IMG/VR virus record: IMGVR_UViG_3300030103_002196
Span: 1-30,874 of that record
DNA from: a virus
DNA length: 30,874 bases
Strand: one strand, 5' to 3'
Shown here: piece after piece, positions 24,922-30,276 of the stretch
Position numbering within the stretch: the first letter of the stretch is position 1
Layout of the letters: each line of letters starts with the position of its first letter
Notes under the pieces: generated by a model
What the model was told of the DNA's origin: nothing
What the model saw: the letters and a program-made list of their open reading frames with translations, nothing else
The model's database searches: none
Program-made: the position numbers and the translations under genes

Positions 24922-24937
24922 CTTAACACGTGTTAAG
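24922..24937. repeat. Palindrome copy 4 (16 bp)
   Basis: CTTAACACGTGTTAAG with T on both sides. It ends 12 bases before the start of the 24694-24909 gene and begins 11 bases after the -10 of the promoter at 24949-24976, so it would span roughly +5 to +20 of that transcript, a classical operator place. Confidence 0.95.
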
Positions 24938-24940
24938 TAT

Positions 24941-24966
24941 AAGGGTGCATTATAAAATACACCCTT
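24941..24966 (-). terminator. Inverted repeat overlapping the promoter
   Basis: AAGGGTG (24941-24947) and CACCCTT (24960-24966) form a 7-pair stem. The loop contains the promoter's -10 box, so the full hairpin forms only in read-through RNA from the DUF932 gene. It may stop that RNA; the T tract is poor. Confidence 0.45.
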
Positions 24967-24976
24967 GTTAAATCAA
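24949..24976 (-). promoter_or_regulatory. Minus-strand promoter, TTGATT-16-TATAAT
   Basis: TTGATT (24976-24971), part of TTGATTTAACAAGGG, is followed after 16 bases by a perfect TATAAT (24954-24949). It lies 2 bases after the stop of the DUF932 gene and would start RNA near 24942. Confidence 0.7.
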
Positions 24977-24978
24977 AT

Positions 24979-25869
24979 TTATGCTGCTTGTAGTAAGCTA
25001 TTCCATTCACCACTACCTAAAGCTTTAGTGATAGATGCTTGTCTAGTCATCTGATATTTTGGTGTTCTAGCTTTACCATTGAAGTTGTGAGTAGCCCAAT
25101 GGGTCATGGTGTTGTACAATGACCATACTGTATTACCCCACCTATCTTTCTCTCTTGAGAATAAGTGATTTAAAGCTTCTAATCTTTTCTGATTAACTTT
25201 ATTGGCATTATGTTTTGAGCCTCTACACATAGTGTTCTTAAAGAATGTATTAGCATAATCTAGTCGAGGTAATTCTTTAACACCCCATGTAGACATTCTA
25301 TTGGCTTGAAGCAGATAGTTATCTACTAATCTTCCAATATCATCGACTAACTCTAAATCCTGTAAGTTTTTAGTGTGCTTACCATAATGCTTTACAAATG
25401 CTTTACCATTAAACACTTGTAAGTTGGCACAGTAGCCACCATAACCACCAAACACAAAATGAAATGCCATTTTCATATTATAAGAATTGTAAATATCAAA
25501 TCTTAAATACTGGAAGTCATCACCATTCTTTGTAGGAATATGAACTTTGTATTGGTCATCTTTACAAACAATAGTTCTCTTTACTAATGCACCTCTGTCA
25601 AACACTTGGTCAGTGACATCAATATTATTGAACTCACGATAAGAATTATCGAGTTCTTTATTTACTGTTTGGTATAAAGGAGCATGAGGTAATAGCTTAT
25701 AATTCTTACCTACAATGGCTATGGTTTCATTTGTATCTAGTCGATAGATAGCACGACCTACATCAAATGGAACTACTGTTGATGCTCCTACTGTTTGTAT
25801 TGCTCGTTCTGTGACAGGGAAATCAAACTTCCCTGTATCTAGTTTTTCTCTAGCTTCTTTGCTTAACAT
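24979..25869 (-). CDS. DUF932 family protein
   Basis: The start is set at ATG 25869 (MLSKEAREKLDTGKF) behind GAAAGG; a longer frame would begin inside palindrome copy 5. The 296-residue product has the DUF932 order: VGKNYKLLPHAPLYQTVN near residue 60, a Gly-rich aromatic centre (FHFVFGGYGGYCANLQVFNG) and a C-terminal WSLYNTMTHWATHNF. DUF932 proteins are common in large phages and plasmids; their role is not settled. It stands alone between two promoter-palindrome units. Confidence 0.8.
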   Translation of the reverse strand: MLSKEAREKLDTGKFDFPVTERAIQTVGASTVVPFDVGRAIYRLDTNETIAIVGKNYKLLPHAPLYQTVNKELDNSYREFNNIDVTDQVFDRGALVKRTIVCKDDQYKVHIPTKNGDDFQYLRFDIYNSYNMKMAFHFVFGGYGGYCANLQVFNGKAFVKHYGKHTKNLQDLELVDDIGRLVDNYLLQANRMSTWGVKELPRLDYANTFFKNTMCRGSKHNANKVNQKRLEALNHLFSREKDRWGNTVWSLYNTMTHWATHNFNGKARTPKYQMTRQASITKALGSGEWNSLLQAA

Positions 25870-25893
25870 ATATTTACCTTTCTTTGTTAAGAT

Positions 25894-25911
25894 ACTTAAC
25901 ACGTGTTAAGT
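25894..25911. repeat. Palindrome copy 5 (18 bp, perfect)
   Basis: ACTTAACACGTGTTAAGT. It ends 24 bases before the DUF932 start. An additional half-site, CTTAAC, lies 4 bases downstream on the minus strand. Confidence 0.95.
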
Positions 25912-25922
25912 AATTTATTAAA

Positions 25923-25946
25923 GTGGGGAGTTGGTAGACCCCCCAC
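25923..25946 (-). terminator. GC-rich hairpin before palindrome copy 5
   Basis: GTGGGG (25923-25928) and CCCCAC (25941-25946) form a 6-pair stem with a 12-base loop, followed on the minus strand by TTTAATAAATT and the palindrome. It may attenuate the transcript from the 26008-26035 promoter. Confidence 0.5.
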
Positions 25947-26007
25947 ACGTATATACACAAACTAATTTCACAAGAGTAATCTCTTGCTACGATTGATTTG
26001 TATTATT

Positions 26008-26035
26008 ATATTATTGAAAAACCCTGTTAAATCAA
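26008..26035 (-). promoter_or_regulatory. Minus-strand promoter candidate for DUF932
   Basis: TTGATT (26035-26030), in TTGATTTAACAGGG, shares 13 of its 14 bases with the start of the 24949-24976 promoter. TAATAT follows at 16 bases (26013-26008), or TATAAT at 19 bases. The -35 block is convincing, the -10 less so. Confidence 0.5.
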
Positions 26036-26112
26036 CGGGATATTCCAATAAATTCAACACTTTTGCATACCTGTTATATCAGATTAGCAATAGTGTCTTC
26101 CACCACCAACAC

Positions 26113-26118
26113 TATAAT
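26113..26118 (+). promoter_or_regulatory. Plus-strand TATAAT box
   Basis: A perfect -10 hexamer lies 23 bases before the ATG of the embedded plus-strand gene. No good -35 is present at 16-18 bases; instead an inverted repeat ATAGTGT/ACACTAT covers that zone, so an activator or repressor site is possible. Confidence 0.45.
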
Positions 26119-26141
26119 AGTAATTAATGGGGGGTGAAACT

Positions 26142-26351
26142 ATGAATGGTGTATTTACAAATACTAAAAAGTCTATTGATTTTTTTCTTAACTGTTTCAG
26201 TTTTCTTGATAATAACGAAGACCATGTCAAACGATTTGTTGAAGTCGAATTCAAACCAAATGACAGGCAGTGGGCTTATGAACAGGTCAAAGCAGGAAAC
26301 AGAAGTATTTTTTCTTACAAAAAATATAAGTGGAAAAAATTTAATAGTTAA
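26142..26351 (+). CDS. Small plus-strand protein embedded in the minus-strand early cluster
   Basis: The start is set at ATG 26142 (MNGVFTNTKKSIDFF), 5 bases after a GGGGGGTG that can act as SD; an ATG at 26127 has none. The 69-residue product has FVEVEFKPNDRQWAYEQVKA followed by GNRSIFSYKKYKWKK, a plausible folded segment with a basic end. It has its own -10 box and runs against every neighbour for 6 kb on both sides. Its stop overlaps the stop of the facing 26348-26524 gene by 4 bases. No family recognised. Confidence 0.55.
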   Translation: MNGVFTNTKKSIDFFLNCFSFLDNNEDHVKRFVEVEFKPNDRQWAYEQVKAGNRSIFSYKKYKWKKFNS

Positions 26352-26524
26352 GAATTATTAGACTTCATGTATTCCTTATTATCTTTATCGGTAATACGTT
26401 GGTCTAATAATAATCTAGGCTCGTGCGTTCCATGATAATTAACATTAGATTTAAGAAATATTTTCTTACCACTACTGTTGATTACATGGCAACCACACCT
26501 ATAATATAATTTTTTACTTTTCAT
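26348..26524 (-). CDS. 58-residue small protein, function unknown
   Basis: The frame begins MKSKKLYYRCGCHVINSSGK and ends DNKEYMKSNNS. AGGAG lies 7 bases before the ATG. A CGC pair near the N-terminus and FLKSNVNYHGTHEPRLLLD in the middle give it some protein-like character. It follows the GP88-like gene by 9 bases and is probably co-transcribed with it. Confidence 0.6.
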   Translation of the reverse strand: MKSKKLYYRCGCHVINSSGKKIFLKSNVNYHGTHEPRLLLDQRITDKDNKEYMKSNNS

Positions 26525-26533
26525 AATATTCTC

Positions 26534-27223
26534 CTAATGTGTAATAAATAATACACTCTTTACTTCCTTATTCCAACAAAGGGTACATGTACCACAACTA
26601 GCAGTCTTACCTAATTGTTCGGGGCAAGTGATACCATTGTCAGTTAGTTCTTTACTATTGGCAGATAGATTATCTTCCAACATATCTGAGAAACGTACAG
26701 AAAATCTATCCCACATTTTATTTCTTAAATTTTTTATAGCCTTACCAATACTTCTTTCCTCTTTCCAACCAATACCAACATTATTGATGTCATGCTGTTT
26801 ACGATTGTAATGGTGATGAGTATAGCCATAGCAAGATAGATTAGGAAAAGTCAACAATGCCATTTCCCAAAAGTCTACATACTCCACACTAGGAAAGTCA
26901 CCACCAACGTGAAGTCTAACAAGAAAACCTTGTTGATGTTTCTTGTCTAGCTTCATTAGTTCTTTCCATAACCTTGTCATCAAAGATTTAGAATACTTAA
27001 ATCGGTGAGCGAAAGGCATATTATCGTCATAGCAATTATCCCAATGATAACAACTGCTTGGACAATTTTTTCTTACCTCTAAATGTAACGTGTAAATAGG
27101 CTTACCTTTGTGTCTACCTTTGGTCACCCACTTACCAAGTTTTTTATTGGTGCTACGTTTTAACAAGTCAAACTTGTAGCTTGTTGCACCAAAGACATTA
27201 TGTGTATATTTACAACCATTCAT
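26534..27223 (-). CDS. GP88-like / DUF7227-like cysteine-rich protein
   Basis: The start is set at ATG 27223 (MNGCKYTHNVFG) because AAAGGAA lies 7 bases before it; the longer frame would begin inside palindrome copy 6. The 229-residue product has an N-terminal cysteine set (NCPSSCYHWDNCY; Cys54, 58, 64), a central block RLHVGGDFPSVEYVDFW (103-119), CYGYTHHHYN, and a C-terminal set (TCPEQLGKTASCGTCTLCW; Cys200, 210, 213, 216). I recall this order from phage proteins of the GP88/DUF7227 type, of unknown function. The cysteines suggest a zinc or iron-sulfur site. Confidence 0.75.
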   Translation of the reverse strand: MNGCKYTHNVFGATSYKFDLLKRSTNKKLGKWVTKGRHKGKPIYTLHLEVRKNCPSSCYHWDNCYDDNMPFAHRFKYSKSLMTRLWKELMKLDKKHQQGFLVRLHVGGDFPSVEYVDFWEMALLTFPNLSCYGYTHHHYNRKQHDINNVGIGWKEERSIGKAIKNLRNKMWDRFSVRFSDMLEDNLSANSKELTDNGITCPEQLGKTASCGTCTLCWNKEVKSVLFITH

Positions 27224-27253
27224 AATAGTTCCTTTCATTATTATAATAGTATC

Positions 27254-27271
27254 ACTTAACACGTGTTAAGT
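27254..27271. repeat. Palindrome copy 6 (18 bp, perfect)
   Basis: ACTTAACACGTGTTAAGT. It lies 8 bases after the stop of the 27280-27804 gene and ends 30 bases before the GP88-like start. No clear hairpin or consensus promoter precedes this copy. Confidence 0.95.
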
Positions 27272-27279
27272 CATGTATG

Positions 27280-27804
27280 CTAGTATCTACTGAAGAAGTA
27301 TTGGCTTCTTTCTATGAAGTCACAAACATCAATCCAATGTCTTGATATAAAGTTTCTATCTTGCCTATTCTTTTTTCGTAATTGTTTAGGCACAGGCGAA
27401 CAAGTCCATTGAAAATATCTGCGTATTCTATCTGTCAACGTATTATGAAAATAGTTTACCCCTGTATATTCCCAATGTTCTGTGGGATTTTTCAAGCTTT
27501 CTTCAAACCATTCTCGTATAGAGCCACTTGGTTCATTTTCTAATACTTGTTTACTTCTTTCAATATCCTTCTCAATAGTATGATGATATACCATGACTAA
27601 TTGAACATTCTTGTATTTTTTCATTTGTTGTGGTTTCACATTTAATGAATTAATACGAAAATTGTTCATTTCTTCTTGATGTTTGGATACGTCTTTGTCA
27701 AAGCACATTTCACTATATACAACATAGTAATTGTATATATCTCTGTGCCACCAATTATGGATTTTAAACATTACTATTTCCATAAATTCACAAAAATATC
27801 TCAT
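27280..27804 (-). CDS. Conserved-looking early protein, function unknown
   Basis: The 174-residue product is rich in Trp, His and Tyr (FKIHNWWHRDIYNYYVVY). A long charged helical region (HTIEKDIERSKQVLENE) and EHWEYTGVNYFHNTLTDRIR follow, then a basic part (KQLRKKNRQDRN). The start uses AAAGGAAAA and shares TAATG with the upstream stop. The aromatic and basic character would suit nucleic-acid or protein contacts. No family recognised. Confidence 0.6.
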   Translation of the reverse strand: MRYFCEFMEIVMFKIHNWWHRDIYNYYVVYSEMCFDKDVSKHQEEMNNFRINSLNVKPQQMKKYKNVQLVMVYHHTIEKDIERSKQVLENEPSGSIREWFEESLKNPTEHWEYTGVNYFHNTLTDRIRRYFQWTCSPVPKQLRKKNRQDRNFISRHWIDVCDFIERSQYFFSRY

Positions 27805-28082
27805 TACTTTTCCTTTCTTAATTCTGAATAGTCAATGTCAAAGATAAATACACTTAAAGGTAAAAATCCTGTTTCAAACATATGACCCTTTATCTTTAGA
27901 CCTCTATCCATTCTAGATGTCCATTCTTTTAGTTCTTTATTCACAATGGTGATTGGAATATATTCTGTGCTATCACCATTATGTACCATTTTTACTAAAG
28001 ATACTTTTTCAGCACGTTCCAAATGTTCTTTGCTGATATCAACGAACTTTGAGTTTACTTTCATACTTACTTTTCTAGTCAT
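27804..28082 (-). CDS. Small early protein, function unknown
   Basis: The 92-residue product starts at ATG 28082 behind AAAGGTGG and overlaps the upstream gene by 8 bases. It shows a basic N-terminus (MTRKVSMKVNSKF), VSLVKMVHNGDSTEYIPI and FLPLSVFIFDIDYSEL, probably mixed alpha/beta. No family recognised. Confidence 0.6.
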   Translation of the reverse strand: MTRKVSMKVNSKFVDISKEHLERAEKVSLVKMVHNGDSTEYIPITIVNKELKEWTSRMDRGLKIKGHMFETGFLPLSVFIFDIDYSELRKEK

Positions 28083-28287
28083 CCACTGCCACCTTTACTA
28101 TTGAATAATCTCTCCAACGAGGATTATTACCATGCATATTCTCAAGGCTAGACTCAAATTCATCTTGTGCCTCAAAGAAATCTTTTGCACTTATTCTTTC
28201 TATAATCTTACCAAATGAATCATAGTTCTCATCATCAGGTTTCTGTTTACTCTTAATGCTATATTTAGCTTCACATACAAATATCAT
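28075..28287 (-). CDS. Small early protein, function unknown
   Basis: The 70-residue product opens MIFVCEAKYSIKSKQKP and has a helix FFEAQDEFESSLENMHG and a C-terminal strand SIVKVAV. The layout resembles the other small strand-helix proteins of this cluster. GAAAGGAAAA precedes the ATG, and palindrome copy 7 ends 36 bases upstream. It heads the 28287-27280 sub-operon. Confidence 0.6.
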   Translation of the reverse strand: MIFVCEAKYSIKSKQKPDDENYDSFGKIIERISAKDFFEAQDEFESSLENMHGNNPRWRDYSIVKVAVDD

Positions 28288-28323
28288 AATGTTTTCCTTT
28301 CTTTGCGTGTGTTGTTATTAATC

Positions 28324-28341
28324 ACTTAACACGTGTTAAGT
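28324..28341. repeat. Palindrome copy 7 (18 bp, perfect)
   Basis: ACTTAACACGTGTTAAGT, ending 36 bases before the start of the 28075-28287 gene. Copy 8 lies 31 bases further out. Confidence 0.95.
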
Positions 28342-28372
28342 AAGAGAGGAAATCAAAGGAGGGATATATAAG

Positions 28373-28386
28373 TTAACACGTGTTAA
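28373..28386. repeat. Palindrome copy 8 (14 bp core, degenerate flank)
   Basis: TTAACACGTGTTAA, with G on the left instead of C, so only the 14-base core is symmetric. It and copy 7 form a pair whose centres are 47 bases apart (28332/28333 and 28379/28380). Confidence 0.9.
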
Positions 28387-28436
28387 GCTAAGCAGTGATT
28401 GTGTTGGAGATAGGAACACTAATCGTGCCTAGCATT

Positions 28437-28465
28437 ATAATATCAAAGGTAGTTTCTTAAGTCCA
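28437..28465 (-). promoter_or_regulatory. Minus-strand promoter candidate, TGGACT-17-TATTAT
   Basis: TGGACT (28465-28460) in TGGACTTAAGA resembles the TTGACTTAACA of the other early promoters at 9 of 11 places. TATTAT (28442-28437) follows after 17 bases, overlapping a second box TATAAT (28439-28434). RNA from here would cross palindromes 8 and 7. Confidence 0.5.
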
Positions 28466-28617
28466 GTTTGTCGCAGTTAGTAATGTGTGGGGAAATATTT
28501 TTTGGGGTGATGTCGTAGTAGTTGTCGTTCGTTCGTTGTCGTTTGTCCAAAGGTTAGCCGTTTGTCCTTGTCGATAGTTCCGTAGGAACGATAGTTCCAT
28601 AGGAATTTTTTTTAGAC
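28466..28617. repeat. Gene-free region with direct repeats, candidate origin or control region
   Basis: Two 17-base units, CGATAGTTCCGTAGGAA (28572-28588) and CGATAGTTCCATAGGAA (28589-28605), stand head to tail, each with its own small GTTCC/GGAAC-type symmetry. Two CGTTTGTCC copies (28540-28548 and 28559-28567) start 19 bases apart, and GTCGTTCGTTCGTTGTC (28524-28540) is a short CGTT run. The stretch lies between a strong terminator and a promoter, so it is probably little transcribed. Its composition differs from the surroundings. Confidence 0.6.
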
Positions 28618-28648
28618 AAAAAAAAACCCCCGAGATTTCTCTCGGGGG
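28618..28648 (-). terminator. Strong Rho-independent terminator
   Basis: CCCCCGAGA and TCTCGGGGG form a perfect 9-pair stem with a 4-base loop, followed on the minus strand by nine T. It ends the transcript of the 28665-29393 gene, 16 bases after its stop codon. Confidence 0.93.
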
Positions 28649-28664
28649 CTTAAGTTGTTAATTA

Positions 28665-29393
28665 TTAGAAGTTTATAGCTGTTGGCATTTTAGCTTTCCC
28701 TGCCATTTGGGGATTAGCTTTTTCAGTAGCCTCAGTAGTTCTTTTTTCAAAGGCTTCAGAAGCGTTGAGTATCAACAATTCTAGCTTTTCGATATCTAAT
28801 TCTATGAAAAATCTAGGGTTGTTATTCAGATAATCAATAGCTTGGGTAGCCTCAGATAAAGTAGATACCTCATTTTTTTTGGTGTCTCGATTTCTAGTCT
28901 TATTTTTCTTATCCATATTTTTGACAGATAATACTTTTTTCTTTGCATCTAAAATTTGAGCAGTTTTTTCATCAATGCTAAATTTAGGATTTTCAAAGAG
29001 TGTCATCGATGCATCAATTATTCTTTTCATTGCCATTACAAATGAATGTAGCTGCTTTGATTTATCGTAGCCAGTGAAATGATAAAGAGCATTTCTTAAC
29101 TGGTCCTTTGATAGTACTAGATTATTTTTCTTAGCCTCAGTAATCATTTGAACAGTTAATTTAATTAATGAGATTTTTTGAGATACTGATTTTTTTTCAG
29201 CATTTTCAAAAGTCTTTATTAATCCTTTACCTACTGAAAAAATCTCAGTTAAAGTTTTCTCAGAATAATAATTTTTCTGAAGTTCTTTAGGCAATTTTAA
29301 AGCCTTAGCCTTAACTGTTTTTTGAGCCACCTTTGAAGAATGGCTTGATGTTGATTTCTTAGTAGTTTTTTTAGTAGTTTTATTTTTAGTCAT
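28665..29393 (-). CDS. Lys-rich protein, first early gene, function unknown
   Basis: The 242-residue product starts behind GAAAGGA with a Lys/Thr/Ser tail (TKNKTTKKTTKKSTSSHSSK) of histone-like composition, followed by helical parts (LTEIFSVGKGLIKTFENA, QMITEAKKNNLVLSKDQL, FVMAMKRIIDASMTLF) and a second basic linker (KNMDKKNKTRNRDTKKN). It is a single-gene transcript: promoter at 29891-29918, two palindromes in its leader, strong terminator behind it. Being first, basic and separately controlled makes it a candidate DNA-binding regulator or nucleoid protein. No family or helix-turn-helix was recognised. Confidence 0.75.
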   Translation of the reverse strand: MTKNKTTKKTTKKSTSSHSSKVAQKTVKAKALKLPKELQKNYYSEKTLTEIFSVGKGLIKTFENAEKKSVSQKISLIKLTVQMITEAKKNNLVLSKDQLRNALYHFTGYDKSKQLHSFVMAMKRIIDASMTLFENPKFSIDEKTAQILDAKKKVLSVKNMDKKNKTRNRDTKKNEVSTLSEATQAIDYLNNNPRFFIELDIEKLELLILNASEAFEKRTTEATEKANPQMAGKAKMPTAINF

Positions 29394-29501
29394 TTTTAAA
29401 TCCTTTCAAAGATTTGTTAATTAAGTAAGATTAAACCATTTTTTTGATGTTAATACAAATAAATAATAAGGCTAAATATCTGGCTATAAATAAAGATAAT
29501 A

Positions 29502-29519
29502 ACTTAACACGTGTTAAGT
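29502..29519. repeat. Palindrome copy 9 (18 bp, perfect)
   Basis: ACTTAACACGTGTTAAGT, 108 bases before the start of the Lys-rich first early gene, in its presumed leader. Confidence 0.95.
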
Positions 29520-29602
29520 AAATCCATATTGAAAGTACTTAAGTTATATTTTTTCTCTATCTCTCTATTACCTCACCAATAAAACTACTTGAGATATTAT
29601 TA

Positions 29603-29620
29603 ACTTAACACGTGTTAAGT
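29603..29620. repeat. Palindrome copy 10 (18 bp, perfect)
   Basis: ACTTAACACGTGTTAAGT. It is 101 bases centre to centre from copy 9 and is the outermost copy toward the divergent promoters. None is found beyond it. Confidence 0.95.
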
Positions 29621-29808
29621 AATTTATTTCTATCAATAATAATTATTTATTTCATTACTGTTTGTTTATTTAGAATAATATTTATTACAGCTAGAAAAAT
29701 ATTAATAATGCTATAGGGTGTGCAGGTGGCATAGGGGGTACTAGGTGTATACATATACGTCAACGTACTAAAAATTCAGGATAGGTATTGAAACTACTTT
29801 TGGCATGA

Positions 29809-29826
29809 CTTAAGGGTGTCCTTAAG
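29809..29826. repeat. Inverted repeat CTTAAGG-GTGT-CCTTAAG
   Basis: Seven-base arms around a 4-base centre, about 65 bases downstream of the minus-strand early promoter's -10. It shares CTTAA with the main palindrome but has a different centre, so a separate site is likely. Confidence 0.7.
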
Positions 29827-29890
29827 GGTATACATTACGAGTATATTTGAGGGTATTATAGACGTACGTACGGGGCATAGCCCAATTACT

Positions 29891-29918
29891 ATTTTAATAC
29901 TGTCCACCATTTTGTCAA
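29891..29918 (-). promoter_or_regulatory. Minus-strand early promoter, TTGACA-16-TAAAAT
   Basis: A perfect -35 (29918-29913) and a 5-of-6 -10 (29896-29891) with 16 bases between them. It faces the Lys-rich first early gene, with a leader of about 490 bases. Its -35 is 14 bases from that of the plus-strand promoter. Confidence 0.7.
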
Positions 29919-29932
29919 TCATAAAATTTTAT

Positions 29933-29960
29933 TTGACAGAATACCCTCTGACACTATAAT
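29933..29960 (+). promoter_or_regulatory. Plus-strand sigma70-type promoter, TTGACA-16-TATAAT
   Basis: Both hexamers match the bacterial consensus perfectly. RNA would start near 29967 and lead to the 30082 gene and the genes beyond the window's right edge. It should be read by the unmodified host RNA polymerase. Confidence 0.85.
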
Positions 29961-30081
29961 TAAATAATATGGTTTAGGTACATCCAAAGAGTCACACATT
30001 CTTGACGTATAACCAAGGACATTCACGGAGGTACTACCTAAATCAAATTTGAAAAATTCATCAAAAAGGAGTGAAACTACT

Positions 30082-30261
30082 GTGGCAGCAAAATCAACAG
30101 TTAATAAAGCAGGTAATTACACCAAGCCGGGTATGAGGAAACAACAGTTTCAACGAATTAAAGCAGGTTCTAAGGGTGGTAGACCGGGGCAATGGTCCGC
30201 AAGGAAAGCACAGATGTTGGCATCGGCTTATAAGAAAGCCGGTGGCGGATACAAATCCTAG
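30082..30261 (+). CDS. DUF5872-like small basic protein
   Basis: The start is set at GTG 30082, 10 bases after AAAGGAG, because it gives the typical N-terminus MAAKSTVNKAGNYTKPGMRK; a TTG start at 30049 has no SD. The 59-residue product continues FQRIKAGSKGGRPGQWSARK and AQMLASAYKKAGGGYKS, matching the DUF5872 pattern seen in phages and other viruses. Strongly basic, it may bind nucleic acid; the role is unknown. It is the first gene behind the consensus plus-strand promoter. Confidence 0.8.
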   Translation: MAAKSTVNKAGNYTKPGMRKQQFQRIKAGSKGGRPGQWSARKAQMLASAYKKAGGGYKS

Positions 30262-30276
30262 CTGTAACCCTTTTAT

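Larger units (their letters stand above)
25912..26141. other. Divergent intergenic region between DUF932 and the embedded plus-strand gene
   Basis: No gene was seen in these 230 bases. They hold the GC-rich hairpin at 25923-25946, an inverted repeat CAAGAG-taat-CTCTTG (25971-25986), a minus-strand promoter candidate, a second inverted repeat ATAGTGT/ACACTAT (26090-26096 with 26109-26115) and a plus-strand TATAAT. Confidence 0.7.
29394..30048. other. Main divergent control region, gene-free
   Basis: No gene was seen in these 655 bases. They hold palindrome copies 9 and 10, an inverted repeat at 29809-29826, short symmetric pieces such as GACGTACGTAC and GGGCATAGCCC (about 29860-29885), and two promoters pointing away from each other near 29890-29960. 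About 290 bases (29621-29890) between copy 10 and the promoters hold only AT-rich and short repeat-like sequence. Confidence 0.8.

Noticed and set aside
26146-26361. A second plus-strand frame overlapping the embedded gene (MVYLQILKS...)
   Set aside because: It has no fitting SD of its own, and the 26142 frame has better SD spacing and a more protein-like composition.
21733-27262. Longer starts for the primase (21753), DUF932 (25902) and GP88-like (27262) genes
   Set aside because: These starts would lie inside the palindromes and have no ribosome site, while internal ATGs have good SD sequences. The extra residues are translations of the regulatory repeat.
28589-28612. GTTCCATAGGAA followed by eight T as a plus-strand terminator
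   Set aside because: The stem is only four to five pairs with a 3-base loop, and no plus-strand gene lies upstream that would need it; it is better read as part of the 17-base repeat pair.
21745-29620. The repeated 18-base palindrome as a CRISPR array
   Set aside because: The copies are spaced irregularly, from 47 bases to 1.6 kb centre to centre, with genes between them. There are no uniform spacers and no cas operon; the Cas4-like nuclease belongs to the phage recombination set.
29711-29718. CTATAGGG as the end of a T7-like phage promoter
   Set aside because: Only these 8 bases match; the upstream recognition part does not, and no single-subunit RNA polymerase gene is in the window.
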